6,320 bases of DNA from an uncultured Collinsella sp. (GTDB lineage Bacteria; Actinomycetota; Coriobacteriia; Coriobacteriales; Coriobacteriaceae), in contig URZN01000075.1 of assembly GCA_900552345.1 (NCBI GenBank), positions 1-6,320 on the forward strand. The letters run 5' to 3'. Position 1 is the stretch's first letter; the number at the start of each line of letters is the position of its first letter. The notes beneath the pieces are model-generated. The model saw only the letters and a list, made by a program, of their open reading frames with translations. It did not search any database and was not told the origin of the DNA. This document shows, piece after piece, positions 1-6,019 of this stretch. A program made the position numbers and the translations under genes.

Positions 1-157
1 CCCTATCTCGCCGGACTTTGTTGGCAAGAACGTTCCCTCGTCGCACGAGGAGAACGTGCACCTATATATGAAGGAAGTCGACGGCCGTACCGCCGTCGAG
101 ATCAACGACGTCGCGCCGGGTTCCCACGTGGGCTCCGCGCCGCTGGGAGGTGAGTAG
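1..157 (+). CDS. pyrR: PyrR, C-terminal fragment: pyrimidine operon regulator / uracil phosphoribosyltransferase
   Basis: Only the last 51 codons are present (complete codons from base 2, stop TAG at 155-157); the start lies upstream. The fragment begins PISPDFVGKNVPSSHEEN and continues LYMKEVDGRTAVEI. The DFVGKNVP(S/T)S segment followed by a strand containing KEVDG is the characteristic C-terminus of PyrR. In the family, PyrR binds pyr mRNA when UMP/UTP is high and lowers expression of the operon; many members also convert uracil and PRPP to UMP. The PRPP-binding motif is upstream of the window and cannot be checked. After the usual end of the domain there is a tail of about 17 residues rich in Gly, Ser and Pro. 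The position immediately before pyrB fits the common pyrR-pyrB arrangement. Identity rests on a short but diagnostic segment. Confidence 0.88.
   Translation, partial: PISPDFVGKNVPSSHEENVHLYMKEVDGRTAVEINDVAPGSHVGSAPLGGE
146..153 (+). promoter_or_regulatory. Shine-Dalgarno sequence of pyrB, decides its start
   Basis: GGAGGTGA is an uninterrupted 8-base match to the anti-Shine-Dalgarno sequence and lies inside the last codons of pyrR. It leaves an 8-nt spacer to the GTG at 162. The in-frame GTG at 150 sits within this site and so cannot use it, which favours 162 as the true pyrB start. Confidence 0.8.
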
Positions 158-161
158 TACC

Positions 162-1106
162 GTGGCGTTCAACCATAAGCACCTGATCGACATTACCGAG
201 TACTCCGAAGAGGACATCAAGCTCATCCTCGAGACCGCCAAGGCGTTCTCCGAGGTCAACGAGCGTGCGATCAAGAAGGTCCCCACGCTCAAGGGTAAGA
301 CCATCGTCAATATGTTCAACGAGCCCTCGACGCGTACCCGCAGCTCTTTCGAACTCGCCGAGAAGCGTCTTTCGGCCGACAGCCTCAACTTTGGTGGCTC
401 CTCGACCTCCACGGTCAAAGGCGAGAGCCTCGTTGACACCGTCGAGACCCTCAACGCCTATAAGATCGACTGCATCGTCGTGCGCGATAAGCACGCCGGC
501 GCCCCCTACATCGTCACGCAGAACTCGCCCGCAAGCGTCATCTGCGCCGGTGATGGCAAGCACAACCATCCCACGCAAGCCCTGCTCGACCTGTACACCA
601 TCTGGGAGCACAAGGGTGACTTCCACGGTCTGAAGGTCGCCGTCGTCGGCGATATCGCGCACTCCCGCGTTTGCGGCTCGCTGATCCCCGCCCTTAAGAT
701 CATGGGCTGCGAGACCTACGCCGTCGCCCCCGGCACGCTGCTGCCGCCGGCGCCCGAGGTCCTGGGCTGCGACCACGTGACGAGCGACCTCGATTCCGTC
801 CTGCCCGAGCTGGACGTCGTCTACATGCTGCGCGTGCAGCAGGAGCGCCTCGAAGGTGCCCCGTTCCCGACCATTCGCGAGTACCACAAGCTCTTCGGCC
901 TGACCAAGGACCGCGAGAAGCTCATGAAGCCCGATGCGATCATCTGCCACCCGGGCCCCATCAACCGCGGCGTCGAGTTCGACTCTTATATGGCCGACCA
1001 CCCGCAACGCTCCGTCATCCTGGAGCAGGTCTACGCCGGTATCTGCGTGCGTATGGCTATCCTGTATCTGCTGCTTGGAGGTGCCGATAATGGCCTTGCT
1101 TCTTAA
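162..1106 (+). CDS. pyrB: Aspartate carbamoyltransferase catalytic subunit
   Basis: PyrB transfers the carbamoyl group of carbamoyl phosphate to L-aspartate, the first committed step of pyrimidine synthesis in the cytoplasm. From GTG 162 the product is 314 residues, normal for the catalytic chain. Visible motifs: the carbamoyl-phosphate signature STRTRSSFE (56-64); the active-site loop with KGES (86-89, Lys86); HPTQALLDLYT (136-146); DIAHSRV at 164-170 in the aspartate domain; MLRVQQER (222-229); and HPGPINRG (263-270). All substrate-binding landmarks are intact. An in-frame GTG at 150 would add four residues but overlaps the Shine-Dalgarno sequence. The gene starts 4 nt after pyrR and its last 17 nt overlap pyrC. 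No regulatory-chain gene (pyrI) follows, so a simple catalytic trimer controlled mainly through expression is inferred. Confidence 0.97.
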   Translation: MAFNHKHLIDITEYSEEDIKLILETAKAFSEVNERAIKKVPTLKGKTIVNMFNEPSTRTRSSFELAEKRLSADSLNFGGSSTSTVKGESLVDTVETLNAYKIDCIVVRDKHAGAPYIVTQNSPASVICAGDGKHNHPTQALLDLYTIWEHKGDFHGLKVAVVGDIAHSRVCGSLIPALKIMGCETYAVAPGTLLPPAPEVLGCDHVTSDLDSVLPELDVVYMLRVQQERLEGAPFPTIREYHKLFGLTKDREKLMKPDAIICHPGPINRGVEFDSYMADHPQRSVILEQVYAGICVRMAILYLLLGGADNGLAS

Positions 1107-2379
1107 GAATGCCCACGTCGTCGACCCGTCCGTCGAGCTTGACGGTGTCGTTGACGTCCTGATTGACGGCGACAAGATCGCCGAGGTCGGCGAGAATCTC
1201 GCCGTCGAGGGAGCCGAGGTCCGCGACCTTTCCGGCAAGTACCTCGTCCCCGGCCTGGTTGATATGCACGTTCACCTTCGCGAGCCCGGCTATGAGGTCA
1301 AAGAGGACATCGAGAGCGGCACCCGCGCAGCTGCCAAGGGCGGCTTCACCGGCGTGTGCGCCATGCCCAACACCGATCCCGTCACCGATAACGGCACCGT
1401 CGTGGAGTTCGTCAAGTCCCGCGCTGCCGAGGTCGGTCACTGCCGCGTCTATCCGTCGGGCGCCATGACCCGCGGCCTTAAGGGCGAGGCCATGTCCGAG
1501 ATGGGCGATATGGTCGCCCACGGCGCCGTCGCCTTTACCGACGACGGTCGCGGCGTGCAGGGCGCGGGCATGCTCCGTCGCTGCATGGACTACGGCAAGA
1601 TGTTCGGCAAGGTCTTTATGAGCCACTGCCAGGACGAGGACCTGGTCGGCCACGGCCAGATCAACGAGGGCAAGGTCTCGACCCGTCTGGCTCTCGAGGG
1701 CTGGCCGGCTGCCGGCGAGGAGCTCCAGATCGCCCGCGACATCGAGATCGCCACGCTGACCGGTGCCAAGCTGCACATCCAGCACATCTCCACCGCCCAT
1801 GGCCTGGAGATCGTGCGTGCCGGTAAGGCCGCTGGCGTTCAGGTTACCTGCGAGGCCACCCCGCACCACATGTTCCTGACCGAGAACGACCTGGACGAGA
1901 CCTACAACACCTCGCTCAAGGTCAATCCGCCGCTTCGCACCGACGAGGATGCCGAGGCCATCCGTCAGGGTGTCATCGACGGCACCGTCGACGTTATCGT
2001 CACTGATCATGCTCCCCACACCCCGTGGGAGAAGGCCCGAGAGTTCGAGCTTGCGCCCTTTGGCATGATCGGCCTCGAGACCTCGCTGTCGCTTGTGCTC
2101 ACCGAGCTGGTCAACACGGGCAAGATGAGCATGGCCCGCATGGTCGAGCTCATGGCCATCAAGCCGCGTGAGATCCTGGGCCTTGATCAGGTTCAGGTCA
2201 AGACGGGCTCCGTTGCCGACCTGACCGTGTTCGACCCCGCCGCAACCTGGACGGTCGGCGAGGACGGCTACGAGTCGCGTGCTGAGAACTCCGGTTTCGC
2301 CGGCCGCACGCTCACCGGTCGTGCCACCGATGTGTTTGTCGGCGGTAAGCAGACGCTCGCCGACGGCTGCATCTGCTAG
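1090..2379 (+). CDS. pyrC: Dihydroorotase, type I
   Basis: This zinc amidohydrolase reversibly cyclises N-carbamoyl-L-aspartate to dihydroorotate. From ATG 1090 the product is 429 residues, typical of the longer type I (Bacillus-like) enzymes. The metal ligands are all identifiable: HVH in DMHVHLREPG (His60, His62), Asp152 in FTDDG, His179 in FMSHC, His232 in HIQHIST, and Asp306 in VTDHAPH. ATPHH (256-260) and KVNPPLR (277-283) are further family motifs, and GSVADLTVFDP (373-383) is the usual C-terminal strand. Asp152 sits where other amidohydrolases may have a carboxylated lysine, as expected for this type. A GGAGGTG at 1077-1083 with a 6-nt spacer supports the start. The start codon lies inside pyrB with a 17-nt overlap, implying coupled translation. 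Longer in-frame extensions upstream run through pyrB and are not credible. Confidence 0.97.
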   Translation: MALLLKNAHVVDPSVELDGVVDVLIDGDKIAEVGENLAVEGAEVRDLSGKYLVPGLVDMHVHLREPGYEVKEDIESGTRAAAKGGFTGVCAMPNTDPVTDNGTVVEFVKSRAAEVGHCRVYPSGAMTRGLKGEAMSEMGDMVAHGAVAFTDDGRGVQGAGMLRRCMDYGKMFGKVFMSHCQDEDLVGHGQINEGKVSTRLALEGWPAAGEELQIARDIEIATLTGAKLHIQHISTAHGLEIVRAGKAAGVQVTCEATPHHMFLTENDLDETYNTSLKVNPPLRTDEDAEAIRQGVIDGTVDVIVTDHAPHTPWEKAREFELAPFGMIGLETSLSLVLTELVNTGKMSMARMVELMAIKPREILGLDQVQVKTGSVADLTVFDPAATWTVGEDGYESRAENSGFAGRTLTGRATDVFVGGKQTLADGCIC

Positions 2380-2399
2380 CATAGCCTTATCGCTTTTGT

Positions 2400-2438
2400 G
2401 CGCGGTGCCCTTGCGGTGCCGCGCTTTCTGTTCGTTTT
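2400..2438 (+). terminator. Stem-loop plus T-rich run between pyrC and pyrK (possible attenuator or partial terminator)
   Basis: The arms GCGCGGTGCC (2400-2409) and GGTGCCGCGC (2415-2424) form a 10-bp stem (eight Watson-Crick pairs and two adjacent G-U pairs) around the 5-nt loop CTTGC. The stem is followed directly by TTTCTGTTCGTTTT, which is T-rich but interrupted. It is the only long gap inside the pyr operon. The structure resembles a weak intrinsic terminator that could reduce read-through into pyrKDF, or stabilise the end of a pyrRBC transcript. No PyrR-type binding loop consensus was recognised here. Function is inferred from shape alone. Confidence 0.4.
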
Positions 2439-2440
2439 GA

Positions 2441-2456
2441 CCATGCATCCGCATGG
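2441..2456 (+). promoter_or_regulatory. Small perfect hairpin next to the pyrK ribosome-binding site
   Basis: CCATGC (2441-2446) and GCATGG (2451-2456) pair perfectly around the 4-nt loop ATCC. The 3' arm borders the purine-rich GGGGA and the GGAG (2463-2466) that serves pyrK, so folding could affect ribosome access. With 6 bp it may also be incidental. Confidence 0.3.
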
Positions 2457-2471
2457 GGGATTGGAGCGTCT

Positions 2472-3263
2472 ATGCCCACACCTTCCACTGCACGCATGCA
2501 CGACTTCGAGGTCGTATCGAACCAGGAGATCGCCGACGGCATCTTCTCGCTCGTCATCTCGGCCCCCAAGCTTGCAAGTGCGCTCAAGCCCGGTCAGTTT
2601 GTGAACATTGCCGTACCCGGCGATGCGTCCTCGCTGCTTCGCGTGCCCCTGAGCTTCTATCGCGCCGACGCCCAGGCCGGTACCGTCGAGCTGTGGTACG
2701 CCGTCGTGGGCGACGACACCCGTCGTCTGTCGCAGATGGCCCCCGGTTCCACCTCTAACCTGCTGGGCCCCGGTGGCCGTGGCTGGATGGTACCCGAGGG
2801 CACCAGGAAGGCCCTGCTCGTCGCCGGTGGCATCGGCGTTCCTCCTGTGCTGTGCCTGGCCGGTATGCTTGCCGAGCAGGGTGTTGACGTGGATGTGTGC
2901 CTGGGCTTTGGCACCGCTTCCAAGGCCGTGGGTGTCGATGAGTTCCGCGCGCTGGGCGCCACGGTTAACGTGTGCACCGATGATGGCACGCTGGGCACGC
3001 ACGGTTTTTGCACCGACCCGGCAGCCGAGCTGCTCGGCGAGGGCGGCTACGACTATGTGGCCAGCTGCGGCCCCGCTGTCATGATGAAGAAAGTCGCCGC
3101 CGCTGCCGCCGAGGCCGGTGCGTACTGTGAGGTGTCGCTCGAGCGCATGATGAGCTGTGGCTTTGGCGCCTGCAACACCTGCAATGTCGAGACGGTCGAC
3201 GGTATGAAGGGCGCCTGCATGTGCGGCCCCGTGTTCGATGCTTCCAAGGTGGTGGTCTTCTAG
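2472..3263 (+). CDS. pyrK: Dihydroorotate dehydrogenase B, electron-transfer subunit (FAD, [2Fe-2S])
   Basis: PyrK forms a heterotetramer with class 1B PyrD and passes electrons from its FMN through an iron-sulfur cluster and FAD to NAD+. The product is 263 residues, usual for the family. Order: a flavin-binding beta-barrel (about 10-105) with KPGQFVNI (39-46); a nucleotide-binding domain with GGIGVPP (119-125) and SCGPAVMM (198-205); and a C-terminal cluster domain with CGFGACNTC (229-237), giving Cys229, Cys234 and Cys237, plus Cys249 in CMCGPVF. A further Cys251 is present. The FAD motif normally written R-P-x-S reads R-V-P-L-S at 57-61, shifting the arginine by one residue. GGAG at 2463-2466 with a 5-nt spacer supports ATG 2472; a second in-frame ATG at 2496 has no such site. 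It is separated from pyrC by 92 nt and its stop overlaps the pyrD start. Confidence 0.95.
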   Translation: MPTPSTARMHDFEVVSNQEIADGIFSLVISAPKLASALKPGQFVNIAVPGDASSLLRVPLSFYRADAQAGTVELWYAVVGDDTRRLSQMAPGSTSNLLGPGGRGWMVPEGTRKALLVAGGIGVPPVLCLAGMLAEQGVDVDVCLGFGTASKAVGVDEFRALGATVNVCTDDGTLGTHGFCTDPAAELLGEGGYDYVASCGPAVMMKKVAAAAAEAGAYCEVSLERMMSCGFGACNTCNVETVDGMKGACMCGPVFDASKVVVF

Positions 3264-4186
3264 TGGGTACCGTGAACATGGCCGTCGATTTCGGCGGCGT
3301 CAAGATGCAGAACCCCATCAACACCGCAGCCGGTACCTTTGGCTACGGATGGCAGTTCCAGAACTTCTTTGATGTCTCCCAGCTGGGCGCCATCACCACC
3401 AAGGGCTGCGCCGCCGAGCCCTGGCCCGGCAACCCCGCGCCTCGCATGGCCGAGATCCCGGGCGGCATGATCAACTCCGTGGGTCTTCAGAACCCCGGCG
3501 TGGCCGCCTTTGCCCGTGAGTCCGGTCCGTGGCTCGAGCAGCTTTCCAAGGACGGTTGCCAGGTCATCTGCCAGGTTGCCGGTCATTCCGTCGAGGAGTT
3601 TGTCCGCGCGCTCGAGATGTATGTCGAGCTGTGCCCCTGGGCTGCCGGCTACGAGATCAACGTGAGCTGCCCCAATATTGCCGCCGGCGGTGCCGCCATG
3701 GGCTCCTCGCCCGAGGGCGCCTCTGCCGTTATGGCTGCCTGCCGCAAGGTGACCGATAAGCCGCTGTTCGTAAAGATGGCTCCGGTTAACGTCGCCGAGA
3801 TTGCCAAGGCTCTCGAGGCCGCGGGAGCCGACGGCCTTTCGGTCATCAACTCCATCCAGGGCATGGCCATCGACGTCCATACCCGCAAGTCCCGCGTGGC
3901 CAAGCCCAAGGGCGGCCTTTCGGGCCCACTGTGCCACCACATCGCCGTGCGCATGGTCTGGGAGGTTGCCCAGGCCGTCGATATCCCCATCAACGGTGTC
4001 GGCGGCGTCATGACCGGCGAGGATGCGGCCGAGTTTATCCTGGCCGGCGCCACCTGCGTGTCGGTCGGCATGGCCAATTTTGTTGATCCGTGCGCCTCGA
4101 TTAAGATCGCGCACGAGCTCGAGGCTTGGGCGGAGTCCCAGGGCGTGAAGGACATCAACGAGCTGGTAGGTGCTTTCGAATGCTAG
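3263..4186 (+). CDS. pyrD: Dihydroorotate dehydrogenase B, catalytic subunit (class 1B)
   Basis: This FMN enzyme oxidises dihydroorotate to orotate. From GTG 3263 it has 307 residues, normal for class 1. Motifs: TTKG (45-48); NSVGLQNPG (71-79); NVSCPN (133-138), where Cys136 is the class 1 catalytic base (class 2 enzymes use Ser); Lys171 in VKMAP; NSIQG (196-200); GGLSGP (217-222); and the FMN-phosphate region GVGGVMTGEDA (245-255). The adjacent pyrK shows it is the NAD-linked 1B type rather than the fumarate-linked 1A type. The GTG overlaps the last base of the pyrK stop, with AAGGTGGTGG (3246-3255) 7 nt upstream. In-frame GTG 3272 and ATG 3278 are alternatives that would shorten the protein by 3 or 5 residues. 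It is soluble: no membrane segment, unlike quinone-linked class 2 enzymes. Confidence 0.95.
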   Translation: MGTVNMAVDFGGVKMQNPINTAAGTFGYGWQFQNFFDVSQLGAITTKGCAAEPWPGNPAPRMAEIPGGMINSVGLQNPGVAAFARESGPWLEQLSKDGCQVICQVAGHSVEEFVRALEMYVELCPWAAGYEINVSCPNIAAGGAAMGSSPEGASAVMAACRKVTDKPLFVKMAPVNVAEIAKALEAAGADGLSVINSIQGMAIDVHTRKSRVAKPKGGLSGPLCHHIAVRMVWEVAQAVDIPINGVGGVMTGEDAAEFILAGATCVSVGMANFVDPCASIKIAHELEAWAESQGVKDINELVGAFEC

Positions 4187-4896
4187 AGACCGATGCCCGC
4201 GACCGCGTTATCGTCGCCCTCGACTGCGACCGTGAGCGTGCGCTCGAGCTCGCCCACGAGCTTTCTGGTCATGCCGCTTGGCTCAAGGTGGGCATGACGC
4301 TCTATTACGCCGAGGGCCCCGAGATCGTCAAGACGTTCAAGGACCTGGGCTTTAAGGTCTTCCTCGACCTCAAGTTCCATGACATTCCGCATCAGGTGCG
4401 CGGTGCCGCCCGTTCGGCCTCGCTTGCCGGTGCCGACCTGCTCTCGGTCCACGGCCTGGGTTCTGGTGCTATGCTCGCTGCGTGCCGTGAGGGTGCCGAG
4501 GAGGCGCGCGAGGACCGCGCCAAGCTCGTCGCCATCACCGTGCTCACGAGCATGAACCAGGATTCGCTGGCTGAGATCGGCGTCGAGTCACCCGTGGCCG
4601 AGGAGGCCGCCCGCCTGGCAAAGCTTGCCCAGGCCAACGGTATCGACGGCATCGTGTGCTCGCCGATGGAGGCCCATGACATGCGCGAGCTGCTCGGCCC
4701 CGACGCGTTGATCGTGACTCCGGGCGTTCGTCCGGTGGGTGCCGCCCTGGGCGATCAATCCCGCGTGGCGACGCCCTCCCAGGCTATCGAGCGCGGTGCG
4801 AGCCACATCGTGGTGGGCCGACCCATCACCGGTGCCGACGACCCTGTTGCCGCATTTGACGCCATCGTTGCCGAGCTGGTCGAAAACGTCGCATAA
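4180..4896 (+). CDS. pyrF: Orotidine 5'-phosphate decarboxylase, type 1
   Basis: PyrF decarboxylates OMP to UMP, the last step of the pathway. From ATG 4180 the product is 238 residues, the size of the short type 1 enzymes. The single TIM-barrel domain shows VALD (12-15), Lys36 in LKVG, the catalytic charged network in DLKFHDIP (63-70; Asp63, Lys65, Asp68), TPGVRP (180-185), and the phosphate-binding VGRPIT (212-217, Arg214). The start overlaps the end of pyrD by 7 nt; AGGTG at 4168-4172 gives a 7-nt spacer. It is the last gene of the operon: pyrE, which often follows, is replaced by a non-coding interval with a terminator-like hairpin. Mycobacterial PyrF belongs to a different, longer type, so this gene looks more like those of Bacillota. 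Confidence 0.97.
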   Translation: MLETDARDRVIVALDCDRERALELAHELSGHAAWLKVGMTLYYAEGPEIVKTFKDLGFKVFLDLKFHDIPHQVRGAARSASLAGADLLSVHGLGSGAMLAACREGAEEAREDRAKLVAITVLTSMNQDSLAEIGVESPVAEEAARLAKLAQANGIDGIVCSPMEAHDMRELLGPDALIVTPGVRPVGAALGDQSRVATPSQAIERGASHIVVGRPITGADDPVAAFDAIVAELVENVA

Positions 4897-4941
4897 AAGA
4901 TTCCCTTAAGTCACCACTTTTGGGTCTCATTAGCACAAATT

Positions 4942-5007
4942 AGCCCCTGTGCCTGCGAAAACTTTCCCATCCTTTGTGTGGAATCGCAGGTCAGGGGCTC
5001 ATCTTTT
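4942..5007 (+). terminator. Probable Rho-independent terminator of the pyr operon, with an unusually long loop
   Basis: AGCCCCTG (4942-4949) pairs perfectly with CAGGGGCT (4992-4999), and CCTGCGA (4952-4958) pairs perfectly with TCGCAGG (4984-4990). The two stems are separated by a small internal loop (TG opposite T). The 25-nt apical loop can form a short extra helix, TTCC with GGAA. The stem is followed by CATCTTTT. It lies 45 nt after the pyrF stop and before the next operon. Its position and the 15 strong pairs support termination; the short T run and large loop are less typical. Confidence 0.7.
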
Positions 5008-5018
5008 AGCGCGATATA

Positions 5019-5047
5019 TTGCACTTTTTGCGGGTATCGTCTAACCT
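5019..5047 (+). promoter_or_regulatory. Weak candidate sigma-70-type promoter upstream of mihF
   Basis: TTGCAC (5019-5024) and TAACCT (5042-5047) are separated by 17 nt. Each keeps the most conserved bases (TTG; TA...T) but matches only about half of the consensus. Its -35 box overlaps the imperfect palindrome GCGATATATTGC (5011-5022). If it is used, the dyad at 5063-5094 would be transcribed as a leader hairpin. Confidence 0.3.
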
Positions 5048-5062
5048 ATGGAGCCGCGATTG

Positions 5063-5094
5063 GGCATTTTGTACGTTTTACGTGCTAAAATGCC
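5063..5094 (+). promoter_or_regulatory. Inverted repeat over the putative mihF promoter (operator or leader hairpin)
   Basis: GGCATTTT (5063-5070) is the exact reverse complement of AAAATGCC (5087-5094). Inside it, GTACG (5071-5075) pairs with CGTGC (5081-5085) including one G-U pair, leaving loop TTTTA and a single bulged T5086. The result is a 13-pair, almost continuous dyad over 32 bases. No T run follows on either strand, so it is not a terminator. Its overlap with the extended -10 candidate suggests a repressor or activator site; if transcription starts upstream, it would be an RNA hairpin. Confidence 0.5.
5083..5091 (+). promoter_or_regulatory. Extended -10 promoter candidate for mihF-gmk-rpoZ
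   Basis: TGCTAAAAT carries the TGn extension followed by TAAAAT, a five-of-six match to the -10 consensus. No good -35 box lies 16-18 nt upstream, as is common for extended -10 promoters. The predicted start near 5098 would leave a leader of about 38 nt containing the GGAGGT ribosome-binding site. The surrounding AT-rich composition stands out from the GC-rich flanks. Confidence 0.45.
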
Positions 5095-5135
5095 AAATAA
5101 TGAATCAGATATAACCCAACTATTTGGAGGTACGA

Positions 5136-5444
5136 ATGGCACTCCCTCAGCTTACCGATGAGCAGCGCAAGCAGGCTCTTGAGAAGGCTGCCGCCGCACG
5201 TCACGCTCGCGCAGAGCTCCGTGAGCAGATCAAGAAGGGCGAGAAGTCCCTCGAGTCCGTGCTCAACTCCGATGACCCCATTGCTTCCCGCATGAAGGTT
5301 TCCACCCTCATCGAGTCTCTCCCCGGTTATGGTAAGGCCAAGGCCGCCAAGATCATGGAGGAGCTCGGCATCTCCGCTACCCGTCGCGTCCAGGGCCTTG
5401 GTGTCCGTCAGCGCGAGCAGCTCCTCGAGCAGCTGACCAAATAA
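5136..5444 (+). CDS. mihF: Actinobacterial integration host factor (mIHF-type nucleoid-associated protein)
   Basis: mIHF is a small DNA-binding protein that bends and compacts DNA and is unrelated to the IhfA/IhfB/HU family. The 102-residue product begins MALPQLTDEQRKQALEKAAA, the family's near-invariant N-terminus, then a basic helix (ARHARAELREQIKKGEKS, 21-38). The C-terminal DNA-binding part (about 53-95) has MKVSTLIESLPGYGKAKA and LGISATRRVQGLG, a helix-two-turn-helix-like fold with conserved basic residues. Length is close to the mycobacterial protein of about 105 residues. GGAGGT at 5126-5131 lies just upstream of ATG 5136; an in-frame TTG at 5124 overlaps that site and is rejected. It heads the operon and its stop abuts the gmk start, the arrangement seen in many Actinomycetota. 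It marks the organism as an actinomycete. Confidence 0.95.
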   Translation: MALPQLTDEQRKQALEKAAAARHARAELREQIKKGEKSLESVLNSDDPIASRMKVSTLIESLPGYGKAKAAKIMEELGISATRRVQGLGVRQREQLLEQLTK

Positions 5445-6014
5445 GTGAGCGCTCAGGATTCCAAGCTCTTTGTGATTTCTGGACCGTCAGGCGCAGGCAA
5501 GGGTACGCTCGTCACTCGTGTGCGCGAGCGTCGCTCTAACCTGGGCCTGACGGTTTCGGCTACCACGCGAGCCCCACGCAAAGGCGAGGTCGATGGCGTC
5601 AATTACTTTTTCCTGACGCGCGAGGAGTTCGACCGCCGCGTGGCAAACGGTGAGTTTGTTGAGTGGGCCGAGGTCCACGGTAACCGCTACGGCACGTTGG
5701 TGAGCGAGGTTCAGTCCAAGCTCGCCTCTGGTTCGTCTCTCATCTTGGAGATCGATGTCCAGGGTGCCCTGCAGGTCAAGGAGCGTTTTCCCGAGGCCGT
5801 GCTGATTTTTATCAAGCCACCTTCGCTCGAGGTGCTCCGCGAGCGTCTGGTCGGTCGCGGTACCGAGACGCCCGAGACGATCGAGCTGCGTATGGCAAAC
5901 GCCGCCCATGAGCTTGCCCTTGCCGACCGCTACGACGAAGTCGTGGTGAATGACGATCTCGACCGCGCGACCGATGAACTCGTTCGCGTTCTCGATATGC
6001 ATGAAAGGATCTGA
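5445..6014 (+). CDS. gmk: Guanylate kinase
   Basis: Gmk phosphorylates GMP to GDP with ATP, feeding GTP synthesis and recycling GMP. The product is 189 residues, typical of bacterial enzymes. Motifs: P-loop GPSGAGKGT (13-21, Lys19); GMP-binding region SATTRAPRKGEVDG (38-51); EFVEWAEVHGNRYGT (70-84); EIDVQGA (102-108); the arginine-rich lid around RLVGRGTETPETIELRM (134-150); and YDEVVVND (163-170) near the C-terminus. The GTG start directly follows the mihF stop (TAAGTG) and has no clear Shine-Dalgarno sequence, so it probably depends on ribosomes finishing mihF. rpoZ follows after 5 nt. Confidence 0.97.
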   Translation: MSAQDSKLFVISGPSGAGKGTLVTRVRERRSNLGLTVSATTRAPRKGEVDGVNYFFLTREEFDRRVANGEFVEWAEVHGNRYGTLVSEVQSKLASGSSLILEIDVQGALQVKERFPEAVLIFIKPPSLEVLRERLVGRGTETPETIELRMANAAHELALADRYDEVVVNDDLDRATDELVRVLDMHERI

Positions 6015-6019
6015 GGTCC

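Noticed and set aside
102..1238. Antisense open frame of 378 codons over pyrB
   Set aside because: It lies opposite a fully conserved aspartate carbamoyltransferase, with low-complexity composition typical of GC-driven shadow frames.
2437..2442. TTGACC as a -35 box for a pyrK promoter
   Set aside because: It matches five of six -35 bases, but no acceptable -10 sequence lies 16-18 nt downstream.
1057..2454. Long antisense open frame of 465 codons over pyrC
   Set aside because: It mirrors a high-GC gene read in reverse. It has no recognisable motifs or ribosome-binding site, and the + strand carries an unmistakable dihydroorotase with all metal ligands.
2398..2604. Short + strand open frame starting in the pyrC-pyrK gap, a possible leader peptide
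   Set aside because: It runs out of frame deep into pyrK, has no ribosome-binding site, and lacks any codon pattern suggesting pyrimidine-sensing attenuation.
3260..4114. Antisense open frame of 284 codons over pyrD
   Set aside because: Rich in Gly, His and Asp with no family resemblance; the + strand gene is clear.
4903..4924. Small inverted repeat just after pyrF (CCC/GGG and AAGT/ACTT)
   Set aside because: Seven pairs interrupted by a T-T internal loop; too weak beside the strong hairpin that follows.
5110..5115. TATAAC as the mihF -10 box
   Set aside because: It is close to consensus but has no -35 or TGn extension, and would start transcription at the ribosome-binding site, leaving almost no leader.
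5090..5161. Tiny open frame starting at the ATG in the dyad upstream of mihF
   Set aside because: It has no ribosome-binding site and overlaps the mihF start in another frame.
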